DNA from: an uncultured Dyadobacter sp.
GTDB lineage: Bacteria; Bacteroidota; Bacteroidia; Cytophagales; Spirosomataceae
Length of the DNA stretch: 64,000 nucleotides
Reading direction: 5' to 3'
Assembly (NCBI RefSeq): GCF_946482605.1
Contig: NZ_CAMLSE010000004.1
Location: 62,001-126,000, forward strand
Part shown: positions 8,411 to 16,657 of the stretch, in pieces
Position numbering within the stretch: the stretch's first letter is position 1
Layout: every line of letters begins with the position of its first letter
The notes under the pieces: generated by a model
The model's database searches: none
What the model was told of the DNA's origin: nothing
Seen by the model: only the letters and a program-made list of their open reading frames with translations
Made by a program: the position numbers and the translations under genes

Positions 8411-11400
8411 ATGAAACCATACTTCTATCTCCTGATAGGATTGCTGTGGACTGCACCGAACTTGTACGGACAGTCCGGAATGATCAGAGGAACGGTGACC
8501 GGCTCGAACGACAACCTTGCTTTACCCGGTGTAAGTGTCGTCGTTAAAGGCACTCAGAAAGGAAGCATTACCAATGCGGATGGTGTGTACCAGCTGGAAT
8601 CCAATGGGCCTGGTACCGTACTGGTTTTCAGTTTTGTGGGTTACGTCCCGCAAGAGGCGCAGGTCGGGACCCGAACGGAAATCGACGTGAGTCTGGTGCC
8701 CGAAAGTAAGGCACTGGACGAGGTGGTGGTTGTAGGCTATGGAACCCAGTCTCAGCGGAACGTGACGGGTGCTGTGCAGACGGTCAAGGTGTCGGAGCTG
8801 TCCGACGTACCGGTGCCTCAGCTTTCTCAAAAATTACAGGGACGCCTTGCGGGAGTGCAGATCTTGCAGACTTCCGGCCGGCCCGGTGGCGGGATGTCCG
8901 TACGCATACGCGGGCAAGCTTCCGTTTCTGCTGGTAATCAGCCGCTTTATGTGGTGGATGGCTTTCCGATCACGGGAGATATCAGTACTTTAAACCCCGA
9001 CGAAATCGAGAGTATCAGTGTGCTGAAAGATGCCGCTTCGACGTCGCTTTACGGCTCACGGGCCAGTAACGGGGTTGTGATGGTGACGACCAGGCATGCC
9101 AAAGCGGGGGAGACCCGCATCGGTTTAAGCGCCTATTACGGCGTGCAGCAAATTCCTTCCCGCGGAATACCAGAAATGATGGACGGTTCGGAGTTTGCGC
9201 AGTTTATGAAGGAGGTGTATGAAGAGAATAAAAGGACGTTACCCGCTGAATACCAGAATCCCGGACAGTACGGCAAAGGAACCGACTGGTACGACCTCAT
9301 CACGCGGACAGCGCCGATACAGAATTACAGCCTGTCGATCGGGACCGGTGGCGAGAAATTCAGTACCAATGCGGTGCTTGGTTATTTTCAGCAGGATGGC
9401 GTGATCATAAACACGCGCTTCAAACGTTTTTCGGCCAGGTTGAACAGTGACTACCGCTTCAATCAACATGTGCGTATAGGGATCAATGTTGCTCCGTCTA
9501 TATCGGTTTTTAGCGGGAGGCCCACCGATGGGGGACCATTTTCCTCAACCAGCGGTTTAATCACCAGCGCGCTGTTGTCGTCGCCGCTCGCAGTGACGGT
9601 GAATCCGGATGGTTCGATGCCGGTGACCGCCATTTCGCCGGGAATGCTCAATACGCCGAACTGGTACCGGGTGGCCCGGGAAGCCGACGCGACGGATAAT
9701 AATACCCGCATTTTATCCAATGCTTACCTCGAATACACGCTGGTCGCCGGACTTACCCTGAAAACCTCACTCAATGCGGAGTACGGACAGGTGCGTTTCA
9801 ATAATTTTGTCCCTTCGACCTCCGGCAACGTCAACGTGGCCATGCCGCGTGCTTCCGGTGACCTCACGCAGACCAATACGCAGTTTCTGACCTGGCTTTC
9901 GGAGAACATTGCCACTTACGACAAGGATTTCGGTCACCACCACCTGGACATTACCGCGGGTTTCACTGCCCAAAAATTTCGTTCCGATATGAACAATGTC
10001 GTCGCGACCAATTTTCCGAACGATAAGGTACGTACGCTGAGCGCGGCCACGGTTTTTACCCCCACGAGCGATATCCAGGAATGGGGCCTGCTTTCCTATC
10101 TGGCCAGGGTGAATTACAATTTCAAAGGCAGGTACTTGCTTTCCGCTTCGATCCGCCAGGATGGTTCATCGCGTTTCGGGCAGGATAACAAATGGGGTAG
10201 CTTTCCGTCGGTGTCGGCGGGCTGGCTCGTTTCGGATGAGGATTTCATGGCCGGTGTATGGCCGGTTTCCTTGCTGAAACTGCGCGGGAGTTATGGGGTG
10301 ACGGGGAACAATAATATTGGGAATTACACCTACTATGCCAACGTGGCCGGAGCCAATGGCAGCGCGACCAACAATTACGTGTTTGATGGCAAGCTGGCCG
10401 CAGGTAACAACGTGACTACGCTTTCCAACAGCACGCTAGGCTGGGAAATTACCCGGCAGTTCGATTTCGGGGTAGATCTGCGTCTTTTTGAAAACAGGCT
10501 GTCCTTTGCATACGACTATTATTCCAAAAAGACGGATGGCCTGCTTTTCAACGTGCAGGTGCCCACCTACACGGGCTTCTCCAATTTCCAGACCAACATA
10601 GGCGCTTTCAGGTTTTGGGGACATGAGTTTACGATCAGCAGCCGCAACCTGACGAAAGGTTTGAAATGGAACACGGATTTTAACATTTCATTCCTGAAAA
10701 ACCGGGTGGAAAAACTGGGAACAGCCAATGCATTCCTGGGCGGTGGAACAAGTCGGAACGTTACAATGGTAGGTCAGCCGGTCGGGATGCTCTGGGGGTA
10801 TGTGCATAATGGTGTTTATATGAACCAGGCTGATTTCGACGCGTCGCCAAAATTCCAGACCTCGAATGTCGGCACGGTGAAAATGAAAGATGTGAATGGG
10901 GACGGCGCCATTACAGTAGACGACCGCACGATCATCGGTAACCCCAATCCGGACTTCATTTTTGGCCTGACCAATACATTCTCATGGCGCAGGTTCGACC
11001 TCAGCATTGCTGCGGCGGGCTCGGTGGGGAACGATATTATGAATACCGCACTGGAATACACCAACAACCTCGACGGGGTATTTAATGTAACCAGATCGGT
11101 AGCCAACCGGTGGAAATCGGAGCAGGACCCGGGTGATGGCATTACGCCGCGTACGCTTGCGGGAACCACCGGCCTGTTCCGGAATGCAAATTCGCTGTGG
11201 GTAACCGATGGCAGTTATCTGACGATCAAGAATATCGCATTGGGCTACACGTTTCCCACCGAGGCGGTGAGGGGTGTCAAAAGCCTTCGCATTTATGCTA
11301 CCGTGCAGCAGGCCGCCGTATTTACCAGATACAAGGGGTCGAATCCAGAGGTTAATACGGGTGGCTCCGATCCGCTGGCACAGGGACTCGACGTGGGTGC

Positions 11401-11449
11401 CTATCCGGTGCCACGGACATTTACGGTAGGGGTTAACCTTGGGTTTTGA
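8411..11449 (+). CDS. SusC/RagA-family TonB-linked outer membrane transporter 1
   Basis: I choose the ATG at 8411 (1012 aa), which starts a normal signal peptide (MKPYFYLLIGLLWTAPNLYG); a TTG three codons earlier is less likely. An N-terminal carboxypeptidase-regulatory-like domain (about 22-105, ALPGVSVVVKGTQKGSITN) precedes the TonB box (DEVVVVGYGTQ), plug (GRLAGVQI, PLYVVDGFPI, SVLKDAASTSLYGSRASNG) and a beta barrel ending in aromatic GVNLGF. SusC proteins import oligosaccharides across the outer membrane with TonB energy and pair with SusD. The partner follows at 11582. It heads an operon with SusD, a racemase-like gene and a transporter. Substrate is not readable from sequence; context suggests an apiose-containing glycan. 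Confidence 0.95.
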   Translation: MKPYFYLLIGLLWTAPNLYGQSGMIRGTVTGSNDNLALPGVSVVVKGTQKGSITNADGVYQLESNGPGTVLVFSFVGYVPQEAQVGTRTEIDVSLVPESKALDEVVVVGYGTQSQRNVTGAVQTVKVSELSDVPVPQLSQKLQGRLAGVQILQTSGRPGGGMSVRIRGQASVSAGNQPLYVVDGFPITGDISTLNPDEIESISVLKDAASTSLYGSRASNGVVMVTTRHAKAGETRIGLSAYYGVQQIPSRGIPEMMDGSEFAQFMKEVYEENKRTLPAEYQNPGQYGKGTDWYDLITRTAPIQNYSLSIGTGGEKFSTNAVLGYFQQDGVIINTRFKRFSARLNSDYRFNQHVRIGINVAPSISVFSGRPTDGGPFSSTSGLITSALLSSPLAVTVNPDGSMPVTAISPGMLNTPNWYRVAREADATDNNTRILSNAYLEYTLVAGLTLKTSLNAEYGQVRFNNFVPSTSGNVNVAMPRASGDLTQTNTQFLTWLSENIATYDKDFGHHHLDITAGFTAQKFRSDMNNVVATNFPNDKVRTLSAATVFTPTSDIQEWGLLSYLARVNYNFKGRYLLSASIRQDGSSRFGQDNKWGSFPSVSAGWLVSDEDFMAGVWPVSLLKLRGSYGVTGNNNIGNYTYYANVAGANGSATNNYVFDGKLAAGNNVTTLSNSTLGWEITRQFDFGVDLRLFENRLSFAYDYYSKKTDGLLFNVQVPTYTGFSNFQTNIGAFRFWGHEFTISSRNLTKGLKWNTDFNISFLKNRVEKLGTANAFLGGGTSRNVTMVGQPVGMLWGYVHNGVYMNQADFDASPKFQTSNVGTVKMKDVNGDGAITVDDRTIIGNPNPDFIFGLTNTFSWRRFDLSIAAAGSVGNDIMNTALEYTNNLDGVFNVTRSVANRWKSEQDPGDGITPRTLAGTTGLFRNANSLWVTDGSYLTIKNIALGYTFPTEAVRGVKSLRIYATVQQAAVFTRYKGSNPEVNTGGSDPLAQGLDVGAYPVPRTFTVGVNLGF

Positions 11450-11581
11450 TTGTAAGCTGTAAGCTATTGGCTGTAAGCAATAGGCTATTGGCTGTAAGCA
11501 CTTGGCTGTAAGCTGGCGGTACATTGAGAAAGTGAGCATATAGCCTAGGGCATATCGCCTACGGCTCTAAAAAATACACCT
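11450..11581 (+). repeat. Short-word repeat array between SusC 1 and SusD 1
   Basis: Between the paired genes lie several imperfect copies of words such as GGCTGTAAGC and TAAGCTATTGGCTGTAAGC (about 11451-11515). The remainder (11516-11581) shows CATAT/CCTA words. It is not a perfect tandem repeat. Its place inside an operon suggests a role in transcript folding or stability, or neutral expansion. Confidence 0.7.
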
Positions 11582-13093
11582 ATGAAAACAAAGATATTCA
11601 CCCTTTTTCTGCTGGCCGGTTCGCTCCTGGGATGCGGCGACTACCTGGATGTTGCACCCAAAAATTTCATCAGCTCCAATCATTTTTTCGAGACCGAGGC
11701 TGATTTTACCCAGGCCGTAAATGCGACTTATGCGGCATTGCGAACTGTCTATAACAGCGCCTATATCATGGGTGAAATGCGTTCGGATAATGCGCATTAC
11801 ATCTTTAACAGCTCTAATCGCGGTAACCTCGTGCGTGAGGAGATTGCCGACTTTATCGATAACCCTACCGCGGAACCAGTGGCCAACAAATGGGCTGGCG
11901 ATTACAAGGTCGTCGCCTATGCGAATGAAGTGATCACACGGATCGACGCGGCTCCGATCCCGGAGACTTCTAAAAAGAATCTGAAAGGACAGGCGCTATT
12001 CCTGCGTGCGCTGGCATATTTTGATCTCATCCAATATTTCGGGGATGTTCCGCTCGTTCTGACACCGGTTTCGGGTACTGCCGACCAGATTTTGGGAGAA
12101 AGTGCTGCCTTGACCCGCACCTCGAAAGACGATGTGTACGCACAGGTAATCAGGGATGCGACCGAGGCGATTGCATTGCTTCCTGCGAAAGCCGTTCAGG
12201 AGAAGGGCAGGGCGACCAGCGGGGCGGCGCGGGCTTTGCTCGGTAACGTGTATGTGGTCCGCAAGCAATGGGCGGAAGCTGAAAAAGTTTTGACTGAGCT
12301 TGTGGGATCCGGAGAATATTCGTTGCTGGCCGACTATGCTGCGGTGTTTAACCCTTCCAATAAAAACCATGCGGAGTCCGTGTTCGAAATTCAGTATATG
12401 CAGGGAAACCTGGGTTTGCAAAGCACATTTGCCTACGTGTTTCTTCCTAATCTCACCAACCTGAATCCGGTGGCAGGTTTTCAGTTCAACAATCAGAGTA
12501 CAGGCGGCTGGAACATTCCTTCCGATGATCTGATCAGGTCTTATGAAACCGGTGATAAGCGCAAAGCAGCATCCATTGTAACGGGCTATACCGGTGCCGA
12601 CGGGAAGTTTGTGGAGCAGCCTTTTGTGAAAAAATACTTCTATCTGCCGCTGCCGGCCCCAAATGGCTCTGCGGCTAACGGGAATGACAACTGGCCGGTG
12701 TACCGCTATGCCGAAGTACTGCTGCTGTTGGCCGAATCGCTCAATGAGCAAGGCAAGGCGGGTGCATTGACTTACCTGAACCAGGTCCGCGACCGTGCAT
12801 TCGGTGCAGGTGTTTCGCCGGTGAAGGAAACCGGCCAGGCAGCTTTGCGGGCGTTGATTGCCCGGGAGCGCCGCTTGGAGCTTGCATTTGAAAATAAAAG
12901 ATGGCTGGATCTGGTTCGTACGGGTCAGGCGATGACGGTCATGAATGCTTATGGCGCGGCATTAAAGGCCAGCGGCAAGTACCCGAACCTGATCGCGCAA
13001 ACTTACCAGGTCACTGAAAAACGCCTGCTGTTTCCCCTACCGTTCAACGAGGTTCAGGTGAATCCGAAACTGACACAAAATCCCGGTTATTAA
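11582..13093 (+). CDS. SusD/RagB-family glycan-binding lipoprotein 1
   Basis: A 503-residue protein with a lipoprotein signal peptide ending at Cys18 (AGSLLGC). It has the SusD layout: N-terminal helices with TPR-like character (FFETEADFTQAVNATYAALR), the conserved EIRFIRAL-type region seen here as GQALFLRALAYFDLIQYFGDVPL, and the C-terminal RERRLELAFENKRWLDLVRTG and LLFPLPFNEVQVNP segments. SusD lipoproteins sit on the cell surface as a lid over their SusC partner and bind the glycan. It is encoded 132 bp after SusC 1 and 28 bp ahead of the racemase-like gene. Confidence 0.95.
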   Translation: MKTKIFTLFLLAGSLLGCGDYLDVAPKNFISSNHFFETEADFTQAVNATYAALRTVYNSAYIMGEMRSDNAHYIFNSSNRGNLVREEIADFIDNPTAEPVANKWAGDYKVVAYANEVITRIDAAPIPETSKKNLKGQALFLRALAYFDLIQYFGDVPLVLTPVSGTADQILGESAALTRTSKDDVYAQVIRDATEAIALLPAKAVQEKGRATSGAARALLGNVYVVRKQWAEAEKVLTELVGSGEYSLLADYAAVFNPSNKNHAESVFEIQYMQGNLGLQSTFAYVFLPNLTNLNPVAGFQFNNQSTGGWNIPSDDLIRSYETGDKRKAASIVTGYTGADGKFVEQPFVKKYFYLPLPAPNGSAANGNDNWPVYRYAEVLLLLAESLNEQGKAGALTYLNQVRDRAFGAGVSPVKETGQAALRALIARERRLELAFENKRWLDLVRTGQAMTVMNAYGAALKASGKYPNLIAQTYQVTEKRLLFPLPFNEVQVNPKLTQNPGY

Positions 13094-13121
13094 AATTGAT
13101 TTAAAACTTCCATACCTTTTT

Positions 13122-13790
13122 ATGAAACCCGTAACGCTTGGCCTGATCCACACTTCTGCTACACTGGTCCCTGTTTTTCAGCAACTGTGCAATGAAAACC
13201 TGCCCGGAGTCAATGTCTTCAATATCGTCGACGACAGTCTGATCAAGGACGTTATTGCCAAAGGAAAGCTGATGCCGGATACGGCCCGTCGTGTTGTTGA
13301 TCATGTAGCCTCAGCCGAGGCGGCGGGAGCCGACCATATCTTGGTCACCTGTTCGTCGATCGGGCGGGCGGTAGAAACTGCGGCGTCGCTGGTTTCGGTG
13401 CCGGTGCTGCGCGTGGACCAGCCCATGGCTGATCTGGCGGTGTCGAAAGGTAAGCGGATCGGCGTTGTCGCAACGTTGCCAACGACCCTCGAACCTACCT
13501 CGGATCTCGTAAAGCGGCGTGCCCAGGCGGCCGGAAAGGAGATCGAATTGACGAGCCGGCTGTGTGAAGGTGCATTTGAAGCATTGATGGGCGGTAACCC
13601 CGCACTGCACGATCAGATGGTAGCGCAGGCATTGCGCGAGTTGTCGGCTGAGGTGGATGTGATCCTGCTTGCGCAGGCGTCGATGGCGCGTGTGGTTGAT
13701 ACGCTAAGCGAGGCAGAAAAAACGGTCCCGATCGTGGCGAGTCCTCCCGAGGCAGTCCGGTATCTGGCCAGTATTGTAAACGAAGCGTGA
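13122..13790 (+). CDS. Aspartate/glutamate racemase-family protein
   Basis: This 222-residue cytoplasmic protein has the two-cysteine-type racemase fold: LIHTSATLVP at the N-terminus, HILVTCSSIGRAVETA near residue 70 with the first catalytic-type Cys, and RIGVVATLPTTLEPT near 110. In the second half, where a second Cys (often GC) is expected, the sequence reads DVILLAQASMARV, so the second Cys appears absent. The activity may therefore not be ordinary amino-acid racemisation; relatives include hydantoin racemases, maleate isomerases and decarboxylases. It follows SusD 1 by 28 bp and precedes a transporter gene by 1 bp, which suggests a step on an acid made in the same pathway. Confidence 0.78.
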   Translation: MKPVTLGLIHTSATLVPVFQQLCNENLPGVNVFNIVDDSLIKDVIAKGKLMPDTARRVVDHVASAEAAGADHILVTCSSIGRAVETAASLVSVPVLRVDQPMADLAVSKGKRIGVVATLPTTLEPTSDLVKRRAQAAGKEIELTSRLCEGAFEALMGGNPALHDQMVAQALRELSAEVDVILLAQASMARVVDTLSEAEKTVPIVASPPEAVRYLASIVNEA

Positions 13791-13791
13791 T

Positions 13792-15108
13792 ATGCTGCTG
13801 ATCAGAAAATGTTGTCTGGCGCTGGCCATTGTTTTTGCATTGGTGCTGATCTGGGCCCTGTTCGGCGGTGACGTCGCCGTGGCGAAGCTGAGCGGGCTCG
13901 GGTTGGCGGTTGCGCTGGCGCTCGGATTTGGCGCAATACCTTTTTTGAAGGGGTACCAATACACGGCCTGGATCGCATGTGCCGTCGTGGCCGGCATGGC
14001 CTATCCGGAGACTTTTTTGCATGCAGGAGACTTTGATCTGCGTAATAAATGGCTGATCCTCATTGTCGTACAGCTGGTTATGTTCGGGATGGGTATTCAG
14101 ATGAGCCTGCGCGATTTTTCGGAATTGGCGACTTCCGGCAAAGGTGTGCTCGTGGGGTTGTGCAGTCATTTTACCATTATGCCGCTCACCGGTTTTGCAT
14201 TGACGAAGATCTTCCATTTCGATCCCGAAATTGCCGCAGGGATCATCCTGCTCGGATCGTGTTCCAGCGGACTGGCGTCGAATGTGATGGTATACATAGC
14301 CCGCGCCAACCTGGTGCTATCGGTCGCTGTGACGGCTATGACAACCCTGGCTGCACCGTTCCTTACTCCTTTTCTGATGAAAATGCTGGCTGGTACGTTA
14401 ATCCACATCCGTTTCCTGGATATGATGATGGAAATCATCAAGATCGTTATCGTGCCGATTGGTGCCGCGCTGATCCACGACTTCCTGAAAACGGCTTCCG
14501 CGAGTGGGAGAAAGCGATTGTATACTGTTGCGTCCGTCTCGCTGATGTTTCTGGGTGCATTGCCGCTGGGTTTATGGACATGGCTGAATGCGTTGCTTTC
14601 AGAAGCCGCGCTGCAGTCGCTGGAAGTGCTGGCCTTTTTTGCGGGCGCCCTGCTGGTAGGGCTGGCTTACCACTTGCTGACGTTGTCGTTCCGCAATCTC
14701 GACCGGTATATGCCTTACGTTTCCATGTTCGGGATCATCTATTTTACGACGGTAACCACCGCGGCGGGACGCGATAATCTCCTGAATGTCGGGTTCTTGT
14801 TGTTTTTTGTGTCGGTTATCCATAATTCAGCCGGGTATTTCTTTGGTTACTGGCTGAGCAGGTTACTTGGGCTCGACAAGGCGTCCGCGCGGACGATGGC
14901 ATTCGAAGTGGGACTTCAGAACGGTGGTATGGCTTCGGGGCTGGCCGGTACGATGGGAAAGTTAGGGACCGTCGGGCTGGCGGCAGCCGTTTTCAGCCCC
15001 TGGATGAATATCTCGGGGTCGATTCTGGCGAATTACTGGCGGCGGAAGGCTCTGGATACACCTGGAGAGACAGAAATAAAAAAGAGTGTAGCAGATTTGC
15101 GGGTTTAG
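13792..15108 (+). CDS. Bile acid:sodium symporter (BASS) family transporter
   Basis: The 438-residue membrane protein starts 1 bp after the racemase stop. Three hydrophobic segments in the first 90 residues precede a standard BASS domain (about 85-430) with GMGIQMSLRDF, the GSCSSGLASNVM region and the conserved EVGLQNGGMASGLA motif near residue 365, which in the family binds sodium. BASS proteins move organic acids such as bile acids, pantoate or 2-oxo acids, usually with sodium. With a racemase-like gene in a SusC/D operon, uptake or efflux of an acidic sugar or acid intermediate is plausible but unproven. Its stop overlaps by 4 bp the stop of the converging DUF5615 gene. Confidence 0.9.
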   Translation: MLLIRKCCLALAIVFALVLIWALFGGDVAVAKLSGLGLAVALALGFGAIPFLKGYQYTAWIACAVVAGMAYPETFLHAGDFDLRNKWLILIVVQLVMFGMGIQMSLRDFSELATSGKGVLVGLCSHFTIMPLTGFALTKIFHFDPEIAAGIILLGSCSSGLASNVMVYIARANLVLSVAVTAMTTLAAPFLTPFLMKMLAGTLIHIRFLDMMMEIIKIVIVPIGAALIHDFLKTASASGRKRLYTVASVSLMFLGALPLGLWTWLNALLSEAALQSLEVLAFFAGALLVGLAYHLLTLSFRNLDRYMPYVSMFGIIYFTTVTTAAGRDNLLNVGFLLFFVSVIHNSAGYFFGYWLSRLLGLDKASARTMAFEVGLQNGGMASGLAGTMGKLGTVGLAAAVFSPWMNISGSILANYWRRKALDTPGETEIKKSVADLRV

Positions 15109-15440
15109 ATCATTTCCAACAATCCATAAGTTTGAGACTCGTGGAATTGGACGATTTCTGACATCCGGTTTTCCAATAGGTATGCTATAAATGTTGTAGA
15201 GGAGTTGCCAGTTCTGAGCAATATCACTTTGGGAGGGAAGCCGTAGAGGTCTGCCAGATATTTGAAGTCCTCGTCGCATGTTACAATGATGTATCCATTA
15301 GCTTTGGCATAATCCCAGATCTTTCGATCCGAACATGCATTTCTGAGGGGCGTTTGGCTCACGTGAAGGCATTCGGAGAGACCATGTCTCAGTTTTTTGA
15401 CGATCCGGTACGAGATGTTTTCGTCAAAAAGAAATTTCAT
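15105..15440 (-). CDS. DUF5615 PIN-like protein, candidate toxin
   Basis: The 111-residue protein begins MKFLFDENIS and has DRKIWDYAKANGYIIVTCDEDF, the PIN-like acidic pattern of DUF5615 (Asp/Glu in the first strand and in TCDEDF). Members pair with DUF433 proteins and are regarded as VapC-like ribonuclease toxins. The start overlaps the DUF433 stop by 4 bp, so the two are translationally coupled, antitoxin first. The 3' end overlaps the stop of the BASS transporter gene on the other strand. Confidence 0.8.
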   Translation of the reverse strand: MKFLFDENISYRIVKKLRHGLSECLHVSQTPLRNACSDRKIWDYAKANGYIIVTCDEDFKYLADLYGFPPKVILLRTGNSSTTFIAYLLENRMSEIVQFHESQTYGLLEMI

Positions 15441-15670
15441 ATCGCCGTGATCAGAATTTTTGTGTTCTCTTCCCGGTTGGCTGCAAATTCAAGTGCGGCC
15501 AGGATATCTTCACGTACCAAAGTCGGGAAATCGTCCAGAATTTCTTCGAAGGTCATTTCGCTGGCCAACCACCCGAGAATATCACGTACGGCAATCCTTG
15601 TCCCTCTAATGCAGGGTTTGCCAAACCGGACTTCCGGGTCAATGCTGAGTCGTTCCTGCCAGTGCTGCAT
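15437..15670 (-). CDS. DUF433 protein, candidate antitoxin
   Basis: The 77-residue protein has the DUF433 signature: IDPEVRFGKPCIRGTRIAV (residues 10-28), then a helix-turn-helix-like EMTFEEILDDFPTLVREDILAALEFA. The fold is a small winged or HTH DNA-binding domain. DUF433 genes sit directly upstream of DUF5615 toxin genes, as here with a 4-bp overlap, and are thought to repress the cassette and block the toxin. Regulation by autorepression is inferred from the family. Confidence 0.8.
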   Translation of the reverse strand: MQHWQERLSIDPEVRFGKPCIRGTRIAVRDILGWLASEMTFEEILDDFPTLVREDILAALEFAANREENTKILITAI

Positions 15671-15789
15671 ATGATCGAAGTTGATTTTTAAAGATACAAA
15701 CTTAACGCGAAGTGTAAAAGTCGCCTTGTTGATCAGTTGCTATGACTTATCCTTAGTCTAGGAAACGAAATGAACGGTGAATGGATTTC

Positions 15790-15905
15790 ATTAAACCCGC
15801 CCGCAATAACGAGCCGCTTAATGTGCGTGCCAGCCGCGATGCCGTGGGCGATTCTACCTAGTGCCTTGCCATCCAAAGGTAAGGAGGAGTCAGTACTCAA
15901 TGAGG
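15790..15905 (-). pseudogene. Decayed 3' fragment of a second DUF1537 kinase gene
   Basis: Bases 15800-15866 match 16854-16920 inside the intact kinase gene at 63 of 67 positions without gaps, in the same orientation. All four differences are synonymous in the kinase frame (codons for Gly, His, Ile, Ile). The frame reads KALGRIAHGIAAG then KRLVIAGG. Next to it, 15790-15804 matches 14 of 15 bases with the kinase 3' terminus including its stop (16657-16671), so about 180 bp is deleted at a short GCGG microhomology. Upstream (to about 15905) only protein-level resemblance (L-x-G-x-ALG) remains. Confidence 0.75.
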
Positions 15906-16355
15906 CTACGAAGGTTCAAGCTCATTGAAGTCGATATGCGCATAAAAAGGACTTTGCCGGGCGATATTGAGTTCTTCTCTGTCGAAAACTCCGGAAAGGA
16001 CTTCTGTTTGTATTAGCTGAACAAGTTCAGGTTTCAGTGCCCGGATATCTTTATTGATAATTTCGAAAACCATTTCATAATCGATCCCGGTATAGTCGTG
16101 CGCGACCCGGTTCCGAAGTCCACGAATTTGTTGAAAAGGAATAGTTGGGTATTTGTTTTTGAGTTTTTCCGAAAGTCGGCAAGCATGCTCTCCAACGTTG
16201 ATTAGGAGTAGAAGGCTCGCATTAAACTGCAATTGGTCATCGCTTTGAAAGAAATCAGCGGCATTAGTAAACCGGCACGAGTAGACGTCGATCTTACCGA
16301 TCGATTCCAGCATCACAAGAAGGGGTAGCAGATCCTGCGAGTTATCCCGTGACAT
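15906..16355 (-). CDS. hepT: HepT-like (DUF86) toxin
   Basis: The 149-residue helical protein carries the HEPN-type motif R-x4-H-x-Y as R81, H86, Y88 (RNRVAHDY), the proposed RNase site of HepT. In characterised pairs the cognate MntA nucleotidyltransferase adds AMP to the motif Tyr and neutralises the toxin. The gene overlaps the upstream mntA by 14 bp and ends next to the kinase fragment. The assignment rests on motif and pairing. Confidence 0.85.
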   Translation of the reverse strand: MSRDNSQDLLPLLVMLESIGKIDVYSCRFTNAADFFQSDDQLQFNASLLLLINVGEHACRLSEKLKNKYPTIPFQQIRGLRNRVAHDYTGIDYEMVFEIINKDIRALKPELVQLIQTEVLSGVFDREELNIARQSPFYAHIDFNELEPS

Positions 16356-16638
16356 ACTTCAGGTCTTTGCGTGCCCGGTATAATATGATCGGATCCGCGA
16401 ACTTTTCGGGTACCAGGTCGACTTTAATGCGTAGCAGAGACTGTAACTTTTCCTTTAACCGTTCCCGTGCCCCGTACGCGATGTTTTGTTCAAGCAAGAT
16501 GTCGATATCGCGGTATTTTTCACCGCGTGCAAAAGAGCCAAACAAGCCAAGCCGGCTTATTCCGAATTCTTCGAAAATCCTCTCCTTCCTGAGAAGTAGT
16601 TCAAGCTCTTGAATAGTCATGACTGTCTTTTTTTTCAA
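16342..16638 (-). CDS. mntA: MntA-like minimal nucleotidyltransferase antitoxin
   Basis: The 98-residue protein shows the minimal nucleotidyltransferase site: G34-S35, then D44 and D46 (GSFARGEKYRDIDILLE), with a third acidic residue at D74 (KVDLVPE). A second ATG at 16620 (MTIQELE) is an equally possible start. It overlaps hepT by 14 bp and is encoded first, the normal MntA/HepT order. It would AMPylate HepT. It starts 20 bp from the stop of the sugar kinase gene on the same strand, so read-through from that operon could reach it. Confidence 0.85.
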   Translation of the reverse strand: MKKKTVMTIQELELLLRKERIFEEFGISRLGLFGSFARGEKYRDIDILLEQNIAYGARERLKEKLQSLLRIKVDLVPEKFADPIILYRARKDLKYVTG

Positions 16639-16657
16639 AGATATCGAATTCCTGTTA

